64,000 nucleotides of DNA from Tomocerus qinae (GCA_020055645.1 CM034546.1:127493875-127557874); one strand, 5' to 3'. Positions 48,124-59,251 are shown, numbered from the stretch's first letter. The notes: generated by a model not told the origin, from the sequence alone. A program made the numbers and translations.

Positions 48124-48392
48124 CTGTAAATGACAAGAGAAATGCAGTGATTAGTATCTTGTCAATGTTTTATAGTCAGAGTCAACAAATTACTGGTTTA
48201 CAAGTACATACATTACAATAATCATAATATTGTATAATTACGTATAAGTAGTGTATTAATAAACAGTTATTAATTAATATTATATTTCAGCTAAAATAGA
48301 CAATAACTAATTATTGCATACCTGTAAATGACAAGAGAAATGCAGTGATTAGTATCTTGTCAATGTTTTATAGTCAGAGTCAACAAATTACT
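48124..48392. repeat. 71-bp direct repeat, two identical copies 198 bp apart
   Basis: CTGTAAATGACAAGAGAAAT and the following bases to AACAAATTACT are identical at 48124-48194 and 48322-48392. The intervening 127 bp is AT-rich. Position just upstream of the BEL leader suggests LTR remnants or a local duplication; neither can be shown. Confidence 0.85.
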
Positions 48393-49740
48393 AGAGGAAA
48401 TTATTGAGTCTCTGATCTAAAGTCTGATATAAAGATCTGATTTAAAGTTCGAGCATAAAATGCACAGAAAGAACCGCTTTTAGTATAGTACATACAATAC
48501 AATCTTATATCGTAGCATAAACCTTGTTTTTTATGCATGCAGCAAACAATAGCCTCCTAGCACAAAATGTTTGTAGGAATAGGGATTTAAGTCGTAAAGT
48601 TCACAACATCATTAGTATTCATACTAATCTATGAAAAGTAAGCTTTAACATACATTGTGATTGGCTCTAAAAGTCTCGTACGATCTAAAGTTAGTCATTG
48701 ACCTAAGTAGTTTACATACTAATTTGTTTCGTAACTAAAAGATTTGTATATTTCAATTGCATGCTAAAGACACAAATTGCATAAAATCTATCATAGCGTA
48801 GCAAGTCGTGTTCACATCCCCTTCATCGAAAATCAAAATTTGGGTTGAAGTAAGGCAGAGGTTACGCAAATACCTTTTAATGTTATTGTTTTAATTAGGT
48901 TAGGTCTCTCAAAATCTTGGTCAAGTATACCCTGTGTATTTAATGGCGCGAGCAACATCTGCCTTAATTGGATACCAAATTTGGCTTACACGGACATTTT
49001 ACTCTGTTTGCACTAACAGTAGCACACTTTCACACTGCTGCTTAAATTCACAGATCTTTGAGTCCATAAAGTAAGAAGGTCTCTATTAGATTCTTCTTAG
49101 GTCTCGCATTTTTTTCAAAAAAGTCCAATTCAGCTGAATTTTGAAATATCAACGGTTATGTTTCCTCTGTGTCGGAGCTATATTATGTCAGTTGAGAAGT
49201 AATAGAACAGAAGACGCGTCAATATCTTAATTGTGCAGTGAGTTGGAGACAAATGTGAGATTCTAGACAGTCAACTGGGTCGTTTATTTCAGCTTATCTG
49301 ATTGTGCACCTCGTCTAACAGTCTAAGGCAAGGGTAAATAGAAATTAATACAAACTATGTTGTACCTCCAAGTTCTCAATCTTAACATAATATTCATTTC
49401 CTTGTTGTCTTATACTAGAAATGATTTTGACACTATTGGTCCATGTACCATTTAACCATTTGTAGGGACTTTTAAAATGATTCCATAGGGACCCATTAAT
49501 AAAACCAAGGGACATATAGTCAGCAATTGACCGTTTCAATTATTTTTCAGGGACTTTTAAATTTTTTCAGGGACACATTAAATAGCACCCAATAATAATT
49601 AAGCGGCATAAAATATTTTATATCGACTGGCTAACAATAGAAAACGCAATTGTAACTTTCAATACCCATATGTTTCGCTTATAGTAGAATTCATGTTAAT
49701 TATCAATACAGAGAAGTTATAAGTAGACAACATTGTGAAA
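48393..49740. other. AT-rich DNA, nothing recognised
   Basis: No convincing gene. If the BEL element had a 5' LTR it should lie in 48030-49000, but no second LTR copy is present in the window to define it. Confidence 0.45.
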
Positions 49741-49886
49741 TTCAATAGAATTTCAAAGTTGGTTGATATTGGCTTTCAAAATAAACAAAAAATCCAAATT
49801 TGTTAAAATTGACCGCAAAAATAAATACAAAATCAATATAATTGACTATCAAAATCAATAGAAAAATCAAAATAGAAAATATGGAA
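49741..49886 (+). repeat. Degenerate 40-bp minisatellite, left of the LINE insertion
   Basis: Units such as TTGACTATCAAAATCAATAG match those at 51913-53155. The LINE at 49897-51902 splits the array. Confidence 0.75.
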
Positions 49887-49896
49887 TATTAAGATC

Positions 49897-51902
49897 AATA
49901 GTCTTCGAAACTGAAACCGAATGTGAAATACATAGTGAAATAATAGTACCAAACTCCTTCCGCAGTCTCGACACCAACATCTCTATGTTTGAACTACTAA
50001 TTGCTCTGAAAAGCCTGAAGAACACTAAAGCCCCTGGTGCTGACAAAATCCCAAACGAAGTTTGGAAAATTCTCCTGGTGACGTCAAAAGAATACCTGCT
50101 TGATATATTCAACCAGTTCCTCCAACAAAAATCCTTCCCGGAAAACTGGGCTCAATCTTTAATCAACCCCATCCACAAAAAAGGAGATGAAACTAACCCG
50201 GGAAACTATCGCCCGATAGCCCTACTAAACACAGTACTGAAACTCTTCACGAAGATATTAGCTAACCGACTGTCCAACTGGTGCAACCGTTACAACATTA
50301 TAACTCCATTTCAGGTTGGATTCCAGAAGGGTAAAAGCTGTGAGCAACAAATATTTATTCTTAATTCGATACTACAGGCAAATACCAACAAAAGAGGTAA
50401 AATAGTTTACGCATTATTTCTAGATATGAGCCAGGCATTCAATACAGTGAATAAAAAATTGCTATGGTTTAAGCTAAAAAAACTGGGTGTATCAGAAAAT
50501 TTTGTAAATATGAAACAATATATAACAAGGCGTATGCCCAAGTAAGAACAGGAATTGGCGAATGCAGTAATGCAATAGCTATAAAACGCTCAGTCATGAA
50601 AGGCGACAGTTTGAGTCCAATTTTATTTGTTCTATTAATTAATGATATAATTGATACACTAGAAGGATGCAGAACTAAAGGGTTGAAAATGAATAAGTGG
50701 ATAATACATGCTCTACTCTTTGCTGGCGATGTGGTAGTCCTTGGTGATAGTCCGATTAACCTACAACGAAAAATAAGATATCTTATAGACTACTTCAAAA
50801 GAAACGGTCTAAGCATAAACCTAAGTAAAACAAAAGGGGTAATATTCTGGAAAGGGGGACGAAATCCAGCACAAAAACCGACGTTCCGATGGGAAGAAGA
50901 TCACATTGAGATAGTAACACAATATGTATATCTAGGGGTTTTATTTACTGATAATCTAATATGGAAACAATGTTGTAACAGCAGAATCACACAGGGGAAG
51001 GTAGCAATGGGCGAACTATTTAAGTTAATTTATAAAGGTAAAGTTAGCAATATAGAATCGCACGACACTGTTCAATTCACTAGTCAGATCAGTCATAATG
51101 TATGGAGCCAATGTATGGAGCCTTAGGTATATTAACGAAATAATTATTGTAATACAAAACCAATTCTATAGACGCCTACTTAAACTGCCTAAAATAACTC
51201 CGTTGTGGTTCATCAGACTTGAAACGGAGGTACCGCCCATAGAATTGTTTTTGTACAAAAATATACTAATGTTTTGGAAAAAAGTCCTTAAAATGCCAAA
51301 GGAAAGCTTAATGTATAGCTGTTATGATGCTCTGTTGACTCTAGATAATGACAATAGGTATAATTGGTCCATGCAGGTAAAAGAAATACTTAGGAACATT
51401 TAGGAGAAATAGAAATATGGAACTCGCAGATAAGCCACTTTTCAATTAACGATCTGTTAAAAAATATGCTGAAAAAGTAAGGGTAGCGAACCTAGAGAAG
51501 GCGGAAAATAGTACGTTTCTAAAACATTACCGTAGTCAAACAAACAATAAGTACTTTAAATTGACATCATTACCATTTTATAAACTAGAATTTATTTGTC
51601 ATCTCCGACTAGGAATTTCTCATGGTTGTCAAAAAGGGAAATCAGTTAAATTAAACTATCTAGCCAATATGTACAATAATAAGGTGAATAGGGTATGTGA
51701 ACTGTGTAATAAATCTGAGTCTGAAATCCAAAATCTACATTCGTTTTGGAGTGCAGCTGCCAGAGAATTTTCTCTTGATTGTCAAAATTCTGTTCAAATA
51801 ATTTAATTAGAATTACAATGAAAAATGTTACTAACTGAATGAATAATTTTCTTCGTGATGTGAAGGTTATGGCCAAATCGATAAAATAAATACTTACTTA
51901 CT
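49897..51902 (+). pseudogene. 5'-truncated, frameshifted LINE (reverse transcriptase and C-terminal zinc motif), 10-bp target duplication
   Basis: The copy is flanked by TATTAAGATC at 49887-49896 and 51903-51912 and ends in a CTTACTTACTTA tail, so it is a retrotransposed LINE lacking its endonuclease. RT blocks in order: TKAPGADKIPNEV, NYRPIALLN, QVGFQKGKSCE, YALFLDMSQAFN (catalytic Asp present), MKGDSLSPILF (the expected GLPQG is degraded), and FAGD at 50719-50730 in place of the catalytic F/YADD, which would inactivate it. Then LSINLSKTK and QYVYLG follow. Frames break near 50545, 51126 and 51403. The C-terminal piece (51561-51806) has CELCNKSESEIQNLHSFW, a partial CCHC motif. It resembles the LINE at 60171-64000 in block order and wording, so same broad clade. 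Confidence 0.88.
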
Positions 51903-51912
51903 TATTAAGATC

Positions 51913-52480
51913 GATTGAATTTCAAATCAGATTAACATTGAATATCAAGATCAATTGAAAATCAAATCAGATTAATATTGACTATCAAGGTCAATACAAA
52001 ATCAAAATAAACGTAAAAAATACGTTTTTGTAGAATAATGGTAGAAAAAGATATATTTTGATTACTAAAATGTACAGTAATTCAAACCAGATCAATATTG
52101 ATCATAATTGACTATCAAAATATAAACATTTTAAAGCAGGTTACATTTGACAATCAAAAATTTATTAACAACGACTATGAACGATAATGGAAAATTAATC
52201 AAAACGAACAGAAATTTAAAGTGTCGAATTATATTAACTATTAAAATAAACAGATAATCAAAATAGATTAATGTTGGCTATCAAAATCAACAGAAAATCA
52301 AAATAGATTATTGTTGAATATTAAAATCAACAGAAAATCAGAATAGATTAATGGTGGCTATATAAATGAATGATTAATGAAATAAATTTATTTTGATTAT
52401 TAAAGTGAACAGTGATTCAACTTAGAATTCACTAGACTATTGACTAGAATTCAAATTAAAACCTACGGCAAGCCGTAACA
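51913..52480 (+). repeat. Degenerate 40-bp minisatellite, right of the LINE insertion
   Basis: Repeating ATCAAAATCAACAGAAAATC and AAATAGATTAATGTTGACT segments with much drift. No coding capacity. Confidence 0.75.
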
Positions 52481-52492
52481 GAAGCTCGCCTG

Positions 52493-53559
52493 AGTGAAGG
52501 GAACAGTGTACACAGTTTTATTAGAATAATAGAAATAGGTTTATTTTCATATTTATTGGTTAATATTGAGTATCAAAATCAAAATGCATGAATGTTGACC
52601 ATCAAATTCAACATAAAATCAAAGCAAATTAACGTTGACTATAAAAATCAACAGAAAATAAAAAAAGATTAATTTTGACCATCAAAAGCAATAGAAAATC
52701 AATATAGATTAATTTTGACTTCCAAAATCTGTAGAAAATCAAAAAAAATGAATTTTGACCATCAAAATTAGTTATCAATTAATTATCAAGTCAATACTTA
52801 ATGAAAATATATTAATATTGACTACCAAAGTCAATACATAATAAAAATATATTAATATTGACTATCAAAGTCAATACATAATGAAAATATATTAATATTG
52901 ACTATCAAAGTCAATACATAATAAAAATATATTAATATTGACTATCAAAGTCAATACATAATGAAAATATATTAATATATTGACTATCAAAGTCAATACA
53001 TAATGAAAATATATTAATATTGACTATCAAAGTCAATACATAATAAAAATATATTAATATTGACTATCAAATTTAATACATAATGAAAATATATTAATAT
53101 TGACTATCAAAGTCAATATATAATGAAAATATATTAATATTGACTGTTAAAATCAAGACAAACTTGAAACAGATTCGTTATATTACTTTTAAAGGTAATT
53201 TTCCGTTTTTGTTATTTTAATATATAATATTTCAGTTTTAGTAGAGGCGGCATGATATAGTTTATACTATCATGCTAACAATCTATAGGAAACGGTATTA
53301 CAATTTTCAATGCCCATTTTTCACTTTAACTATCAAAATGAAGACAAAGTGAGCGCGCGGTATCTCAGCAACCTATGTACCCATTTACCTCAAAATCAAT
53401 AGGGATCGTCAGTGGTCCATAGGCATTGTTTTTGCTAAGTTTGGTCTATATCCGTCATTGCTTTCGAAAGTTATCGTGGGTACGGACGGACGGACGGACG
53501 GACGGACGGACGTACGGACAGACTGTGCGGTTCTATAAGCTGCCTTATTCAGGCGAGCT
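52493..53559 (+). mobile_element. Minisatellite-bearing interspersed element with AGCTCGCCTGA inverted ends
   Basis: AGCTCGCCTGA at 52493-52503 is the exact inverse of TCAGGCGAGCT at 53549-53559, and the next bases match partly. Inside are nine or so tidy 40-bp units (TTAATATTGACTATCAAAGT then CAATACATAATGAAAATATA) at 52790-53155. Then follows a module AATCAATAGGGATCGTCAGT, AAAGTTATCGTGGGTACGGA, and a run of GGAC tetranucleotides (53483-53510). Similar modules recur at 54190-54356 and 54655-54783 and inverted at 41067-41190, so this is a family. No target duplication was made out. Confidence 0.55.
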
Positions 53560-54153
53560 AAAAAATGAACAAAAATTAAAATCAAATCAATTTTTGATTA
53601 TCAAAATCAAAATAAATTAAAAAATAGTTTATATTTGACCAACAAAATGAACAGAAATGGAATGCAGATTAATGGATTAAAAGTTAAAACCACTGTGTAC
53701 AATAATACATTAATATTGTATACAAAATGAAATCTTCATGTTTTGTTAAACAAAACCACATTCAAATATTCAATTTAATCTTTAGTGCCCTCGGTTTTCG
53801 GTAACTGGAAGCAGTTTTAATAAATAATAATCGTATTATTGTCCTTACTATTGAAAAATGACTATTTTAGAAACCCTCAAATGTTATTAGTTTTAAATGG
53901 GAGAATTTATTGCGACTATAAAATTACCTATTAAAAGCAAGCAGAATAAAATGGACAATTTGTAGATTTAGCAATAATTTGGCAATTAGTACTATATTAA
54001 TCCATGTTATGAAGGGCAGAAATTCATGTTTGACAAGCACACAGGTTTATGTTGGTCTTTACTTTACAACCATTACAAATATTTCAACAAGTTTTCAATA
54101 AAAGCGGCATCATGCCAATCAACAGCAAAAGCGAAGATTATATAACATATTGT
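53560..54153. other. AT-rich DNA with scattered 40-bp unit remnants
   Basis: Fragments such as TTGATTATCAAAATCAAAAT at 53590-53640; otherwise nothing recognised. Confidence 0.4.
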
Positions 54154-54356
54154 TTCAGCTTTTATTTGCGAACCGTTAAACATATTTTGTCAACAATCAA
54201 TAGGGATCGTCACAAGCCTATAGACGACGTTTTTGCCAAGTTTGGTCAATTTCCGTCAAATCTTTCGGGAGTTATCGTGGAGACCAACTTAATATAGTTT
54301 CATCATTAGTATAGTATAGATTGTGCGATTCTATATAGCTCGTCAGGCGAGCTAAA
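54154..54356 (+). repeat. Partial copy of the AGGCGAGCT-ended family
   Basis: CAATAGGGATCGTCACAAGC, TTTTTGCCAAGTTTGGTCAA, GGGAGTTATCGTGG and GTGCGATTCTATATAGCTCG then CAGGCGAGCTAAAA line up with the copy ending at 53559 but lack the GGAC run. Confidence 0.7.
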
Positions 54357-54589
54357 ATTTAAATCCATTAATAATGACTATCAAATGAAAAGGAAATCGA
54401 AAAATGTAAATTTGACTATAAAATTGAATCTAAATCCAAAATAGATTTATTTCCGTCCTGTAATAGTTATTTTCCGGTTTTATGTGCTTTATTATAAAAT
54501 CTTAAATATGGTAGATGCGGAGTAAAATATTTTATACTATAATTCTAACAATTAATAGGAAATTCAATTGAACTTTTTAATGCCCATTT

Positions 54590-54783
54590 TCTACTTTGGT
54601 TATCAAAATGAAGTCAAAGTGACCAACCGCGGTAGCAACCAATGGACCGATTTACCCCAACATCGATAGGGAGCGTCAGTGGTCCATATGCATTGTTCAA
54701 TATCCGTGATTGCATTCCAAAGTTATCGTGGGGACAGACGAACAGACTGCGGTTCTATAAGCTCGCTTCCTCAGGCGACCTAA
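54590..54783 (+). repeat. Another partial copy of the same family
   Basis: CATCGATAGGGAGCGTCAGT, AAAGTTATCGTGGGGACAGA and GCGGTTCTATAAGCTCGC then TCAGGCGACCTAAAA match the module at 53390-53559 with drift. Confidence 0.7.
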
Positions 54784-55295
54784 AACTTCATAGATTCTGA
54801 AATTAAAGACAGTATTACTGTATGTTCCACAGATTTCTATTACTAATACTCCCTGAAAATCCCCACAATGCGTCGTTAATATAGCATCATTGATAATTCG
54901 GGTGAATTTGGAATCCATTACAGGGCCGCAATCAAAAAAATTTTCGGGAAAAAAACTTGCATAATAAAGATGTGATCCAATATATCAAAAGATGAACACT
55001 ATGAAAAAGTTTCTTACAGTTTTTTGTTGTGAATTGTATAGTTAGTAGCAAATTAATTGTGAAAAAATAAATAAATAGGCAATGCTAGAACATGCTCTAA
55101 GACATTGACTGTAAAACCGTCGGGTAGTTACAGGAATTTTTCTGTTCTATGTGCTTTTGTATAAAGCATAGCCACATTTACCCATAAAATAATAAATCCT
55201 GTAACTGCAAACTTCATGTACAAAGGGACTGATTGCAGCACGGAAAATTTTATCATCTTTCAAGTTCCTAGAAATTTCAGCCCGCATGGAGGAAC
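54784..55295. other. AT-rich DNA, nothing recognised
   Basis: No coding region or clear repeat. Confidence 0.45.
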
Positions 55296-55815
55296 AAGAA
55301 TTGATGTTAAAGTGAGGTAAGGTGAAGACCCTTATTGGTTATGGGATAATGAGGTGAGGTACGTGAGTGCCCCAGTGGGTAAGCTTGACATGAAGAGACG
55401 TGTTTGAGGGCCTTCGACGGAAACCCCAACATGAGATCTGGTACATGGGCTCCTCAAAGTGAGAAACCGACAAGAGGTGAGGTGGGTGAGGGCTTCAGAG
55501 GCAATGGACGTATTAAGGGATGGGCTTTAAGGGCTGAAGCCCCCCCCAATCCAAGACAAAGGGAATTTTTTTCTCAAAATAGCAAAAAATTTCGGCCTCC
55601 CCGAGATTATTTACCATTTTTGACTCATTGCCAACTTAAAATATCTATTGTAAATCTAGCCCCTTCCGAAACTCAGTTCTGCATACGTACAGAGGTGAAA
55701 TTCGGCATCAGGTGAAGTGGGTGAGGGCTCCAGAGGGGGAAATCGGCATGAGGTGAGATACGTGAGGTCCTTTGCCTTTGAGAGAACACCTAACATGAGG
55801 TTTAGTAGGTGGATC
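55296..55815 (+). repeat. Degenerate GC-richer tandem repeat (GAGGTGAGGTGGGTGAGGGC type)
   Basis: Loosely repeated units of roughly 50-60 bp with CATGAGGTGAGGT, GTGAGGGCTYCAGAGG and AAACCGGCA-like parts at 55310-55510 and 55690-55800. A different stretch in the middle (55510-55690, GGGCTTTAAGGGCTGAAGCC then CCCCC) looks like an insertion. The 103-codon frame is repeat-driven. Confidence 0.5.
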
Positions 55816-55940
55816 TAACCAATAAGTCTCAACTGTGCACATTACCAATATCGAATTATTTTTAAAAATTGTAAGCGGAAGAACCTCCAAATCATCTTAA
55901 CTCATAGTACATAGCTTATAACGATAAATACCTACAGGTT

Positions 55941-56232
55941 GGTCTATGCTAACATTTGACGAAAAGGTTTTGGACGAGCTGAAGGTGTTGCTGTTTTGGT
56001 ATTGAAAAGATTGTCTGAAGCTATGAGAGATGGTGATCCCATTCAGGGCATCATCCGTGGAACTGGAATGAGTAGCAAATGGACAACGACTAGTTTTGGA
56101 ACAACCAGTAGACATTGTCAGGAAATTTCAATATTGCTCCAGAACAAGTTGATTTGATTGAAGCTCATGATCATGGTACGGGTACTTCGGTTGGGGATCC
56201 TATTGAATGTGCCGCTTTATTTGAAGTCTATT
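55941..56232 (+). pseudogene. Relic of a polyketide-synthase ketosynthase (KS) domain
   Basis: Two conserved KS blocks survive in different frames. Frame one, 55972-56090, has [18 protein letters not shown] followed by [14 protein letters not shown], as in the region after the active-site Cys of KS domains. Frame two, 56130-56232, has [11 protein letters not shown] then GTGTSVGDPIECAAL, the block with the second catalytic residue (His of EAHGTGT); two residues (DH) are inserted between EAH and GTGT by a duplicated CAT. A third-frame TFDEK near 55952 fits the preceding SFD motif. GDPIE is typical of type I PKS rather than animal fatty acid synthase (usually GDPQE). The Cys region, the rest of KS and all other domains are absent. 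Origin (host PKS gene, horizontal transfer, contamination) cannot be told from here. Confidence 0.72.
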
Positions 56233-57159
56233 AAATTCCGGAGTAAAGTACAAATTTCGGACTTTACTCCCTGACTGTTTCAAATTGTTTCAATTACTCG
56301 CTTACATTGTTAATTAATTTCAAGCCCACCTCATGACTTTAAATGGACAGTAGGTAAAATTAGTAAATTGTACATCTATCTTAACTTTTGATTTATTATT
56401 CATTAATGATGCCATTAATACGCCATTATTCATTAATGAAACTATATTCTGTGCTATCTATTCCGGCCATGGCTGTATTTACGCTATAGCCCTTTAAACA
56501 CATGGATGGAGCATTGGAATTTTTAAAATCTACTTTAAAATTTTACAATAATCTAATATCTGCATAGTTTGGAGACGGTTACGGAGATTCTAATCTAAAG
56601 AAGTTTGTTGGGAAAGCAAATACCAATGCCTGGTACCACTATTACATTGTCTAAAATATCATGATGACTTTACTTATCTAATTTACATAGTGGTGTTTGA
56701 AATGTATATGCACTATCATGACTAAAGTATAAACGTAAACTGGCTAACGCGCATTTAATAATTGATATTTTTAATAATGTACCCCAAAGCAGTTTACCCG
56801 AAATCCACTATTAGCAAAATGTCTTTATCGGGTAACTTCGGAAGGCACACGGCAAAAGCATGTTGCGTGTGGTGAGTGGTGGACGTCGGTTAAACTGCTT
56901 TATGGTTCAACACTTTGTACACAGGACACCCCCAGCCGTGATATTTAGTGGCGGTGGCTGCTGGCTGATCCCCCATTTTTCATCAGCGGAGCCACCTTGG
57001 TCGAGGTTTACCGGCGGCGGCTGATAAATATCATTTTTGAAGTATAACCGCGAAGTTTCGACATGCGTAGTGAAATATTCTTTATGTTTGTAAGTATGTT
57101 GCATACCAACGCACCTTAGATATGAACATCCCCATCCACCATCCCATTCGGACGTTTGA
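56233..57159. other. Intergenic DNA; small palindrome and a GC-rich patch
   Basis: Just after the KS relic, GGAGTAAAGT and ACTTTACTCC form a short inverted pair (56240-56270). At 56915-57030 a GC-rich patch with GGCGGTGGCTGCTGGCTGAT and GGCGGCGGCTGATAAATATC has a minus-strand frame (56907-57104) of no known type. Confidence 0.4.
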
Positions 57160-57300
57160 ATATTATGAGCTGGAAGGATAATTACTTGGATGTCGGTAAT
57201 GGGCTGGATGGGATAGAAGCAATTTATTGGATGATGATGATTGGTTGGATGGGTACATAGCCTGGATGGTCGTGATAGGCTGGATGGAATGGGATTTCAC
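57160..57300 (+). repeat. Low-complexity GGCTGGATGG repeat
   Basis: GGATG/GGCTGGATGG units at irregular spacing (GGGCTGGATGGGATAG, ATTGGTTGGATGGGTAC, AGGCTGGATGGAATGGG). No coding value. Confidence 0.7.
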
Positions 57301-57843
57301 ATCCTTTGGAGTGAATCTAATGTGTTTCAGGCAAACAAAAGGCACCATCTTATCCAATAAGCTTATTTGACTACAAGGTTTGAAATAACAGACCGCAAGA
57401 AATGGTAAGTTATATTTCTAATTCGCGTTCAAAAAGCTTCTAAGCTTTGATATCGAGAAGTTCGGTACGTTGGATGAGAACCAATAACTTTCCATCCGGA
57501 TATCATTATAGGTTACATGGGATGTTTATCAAAAGATATTCATCAATTACCTACCTATATATATCTTACCAATTCCGATCTTAACAGTTCTTCATTGGAA
57601 TATAAAAAGTATTGTAAGTAAAAAATATGACTTCTATAATGATTTTATCAAACAAGATTGTGATATATTCTGCTGGTCATTAGTTCTTTAAATTATTAAA
57701 ATTACAAAATGTGTAACAATTATAAAATTTTCCAACAACCCGCGCAACGAAACAAAACTTTAGGGAGAAACGGTGGTGAGTTCATAATAGGATGTAAACT
57801 GGATAAGTAAAATTTTAATATTATTGAAACTGACAGACTATAT
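57301..57843. other. AT-rich DNA, nothing recognised
   Basis: No gene or repeat that I can support. Confidence 0.45.
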
Positions 57844-58225
57844 TGTCGTACGGAAAGGACTCCTCTGTGGGTGATGCGCTCGCTAGGTAAAGCCACGGGT
57901 CAACCAGGAGAGGTATTCTCCGAATGTCCTTCTTTCGGTCAGGTCAGTGTCAGGTCAAGTCCCAAAAGATGCCAATGCCAAGATGCCAATAACTCAACCC
58001 AAGCCAAGACCTCGTTTCTCTGTCCCACTACTTCTTTATTGGCTCTAGACTCGCACCTTCTCTCGTCTGTTTCCAACTTAGTTCTGTCGACTCTTTTTAC
58101 AAGTCTGCTGAGAGTCATCCAATGGCTTCACTCACTAGTGCAGCCATTGGCTGGCTCCCGGCAGCCCCGCTTTTACATAATTGTCGGCGGTTTACATATC
58201 TCTATGACTAATCTATACCCCGACA
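57844..58225. mobile_element. Possible solo LTR (382 bp, TGTCG...CGACA, ATAT duplication)
   Basis: A GC-richer segment starts TGTCGTACGG and ends CCCCGACA, giving the TG...CA ends of LTRs with a 5-bp inverted terminus. ATAT flanks both sides and could be a 4-bp target duplication, though ATAT is weak evidence in AT-rich DNA. Inside are CCAAT-like boxes (ATCCAATGG, GCCATTGGC), as in promoter-bearing LTRs. No internal retroelement part and no second LTR are in the window. The 122-codon frame inside has no known domain. Confidence 0.4.
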
Positions 58226-58517
58226 ATATGTATTATTAGACATAAAAACAAAGCACGGCTGGATAATAACTATGTTTATTTATTTAACTCCCACTTTAAG
58301 TTACGGAAAAGACTTATTACACTGTATTCAGAAAAATTGAAAATATATTAGATAAAAAGGAGAAGTTACTATTACACGGAGATTTTAATGTAAGAATCTC
58401 TAATTTTAATATTGTAAACAAACGCATTACTAAAGATAACTTACTAAATTCTAAAGGTAAATTATTAATTATTGATAAGTTACTAGAAAGCTATCTAATA
58501 ATTATAAACGGTAATTC

Positions 58518-59251
58518 GCCTTAGTCCTTGAGTGCTCTCAAACAATAGCAAGAGCAAATGGAAACATTACCCTGCACTGGGTACATACTGGGTACCCAGT
58601 ATGTACCCAGTATGTACTGGGTACATACTGGTATACCAGGTAACGACAAAGTTGACGAATTAGCGAAAGAAGCAGCAGGGACGACACCTTGTGGGCCTGA
58701 GCCATTTCTGGCGCTCTCAACAAAATGTTTAACAACAATGATTGGGAGCTGGGCCTTGGCTCAGCATTCCAAAACCTGGAAGGAGAGGAATGACTGTCGA
58801 CAGACAAAAATTTTTCTGCCCACTCCTAGGAGGGGGATCAGTAAATACTGTCGAAGTCTAAAAAAGGAGTCTTTACGGGCTCTCGTACATATGGTTACAG
58901 GTCATGGTTACCTAGCAAAGCATGTAAAAAACATCAGGGGGCAGGGGTCTGCTCTTTGTCCACATTGTGGCTTAGAGGATGAGACACCAGTTCACCTGGT
59001 GGCATTTTGCCCGCGATACGCAATGGTAAGGAACTTGTATACGGGTTACTGCGTGATTCCGACTAACTTACTCTCTGAGATACCCTTTTCTTCAATGCTA
59101 AGGTTCTATATCATGGCTAGTCGAAAAGAAGGTTAACCCTACAGTAACCTGTACCGAGGAGTTTGCAATGGGCCCGTTTTTGTGGCCTGCGCCCTGGACG
59201 GCATATCTTATCTATAGTATGTCGTTCACTTCTTATAACAGAACAGAACAG
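58518..59251 (+). mobile_element. 5'-truncated LINE fragment with RNase H end and zinc motif, 11-bp target duplication
   Basis: It is flanked by AACGGTAATTC at 58507-58517 and 59252-59262 and ends in an AACAGAACAGAACAG tail. It therefore inserted by retrotransposition into the older LINE. The plus-strand frame after 58640 reads GIPGNDKVDELAKEAA, the last motif of a LINE RNase H domain (with the catalytic Asp in KVDEL). It continues with LRALVHMVTGHGYL and CPHCGLEDETPVHLVAFCP, a zinc-binding C-terminus. It belongs to an RNase-H-bearing LINE clade, unlike the LINE at 60171-64000, which shows no RNase H. The upstream part is in another frame because of a palindromic expansion. Confidence 0.85.
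58576..58611. repeat. Perfect 36-bp palindrome (GTAC-rich) within the LINE fragment
   Basis: ACTGGGTACATACTGGGT is followed directly by its exact inverse. Half-copies continue to 58632 (CAGTATGTACTGGGTACATACTG is again palindromic). The expected coding sequence here would read only one TGGGTACATACTGG-like unit, so the rest is local expansion that shifts the RNase H frame. Confidence 0.93.

Noticed and set aside
55404-55715. 103-codon frame
   Set aside because: Driven by degenerate GAGGTGAGGTGGG repeats and an inserted repeat; no recognisable protein.
57871-58239. 122-codon plus-strand frame in the GC-rich segment
   Set aside because: No domain; better explained as a chance frame in a GC-rich LTR-like block.
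58538-58807. 89-codon minus-strand frame
   Set aside because: Antisense to the RNase H end of the nested LINE fragment and partly made by the palindrome.
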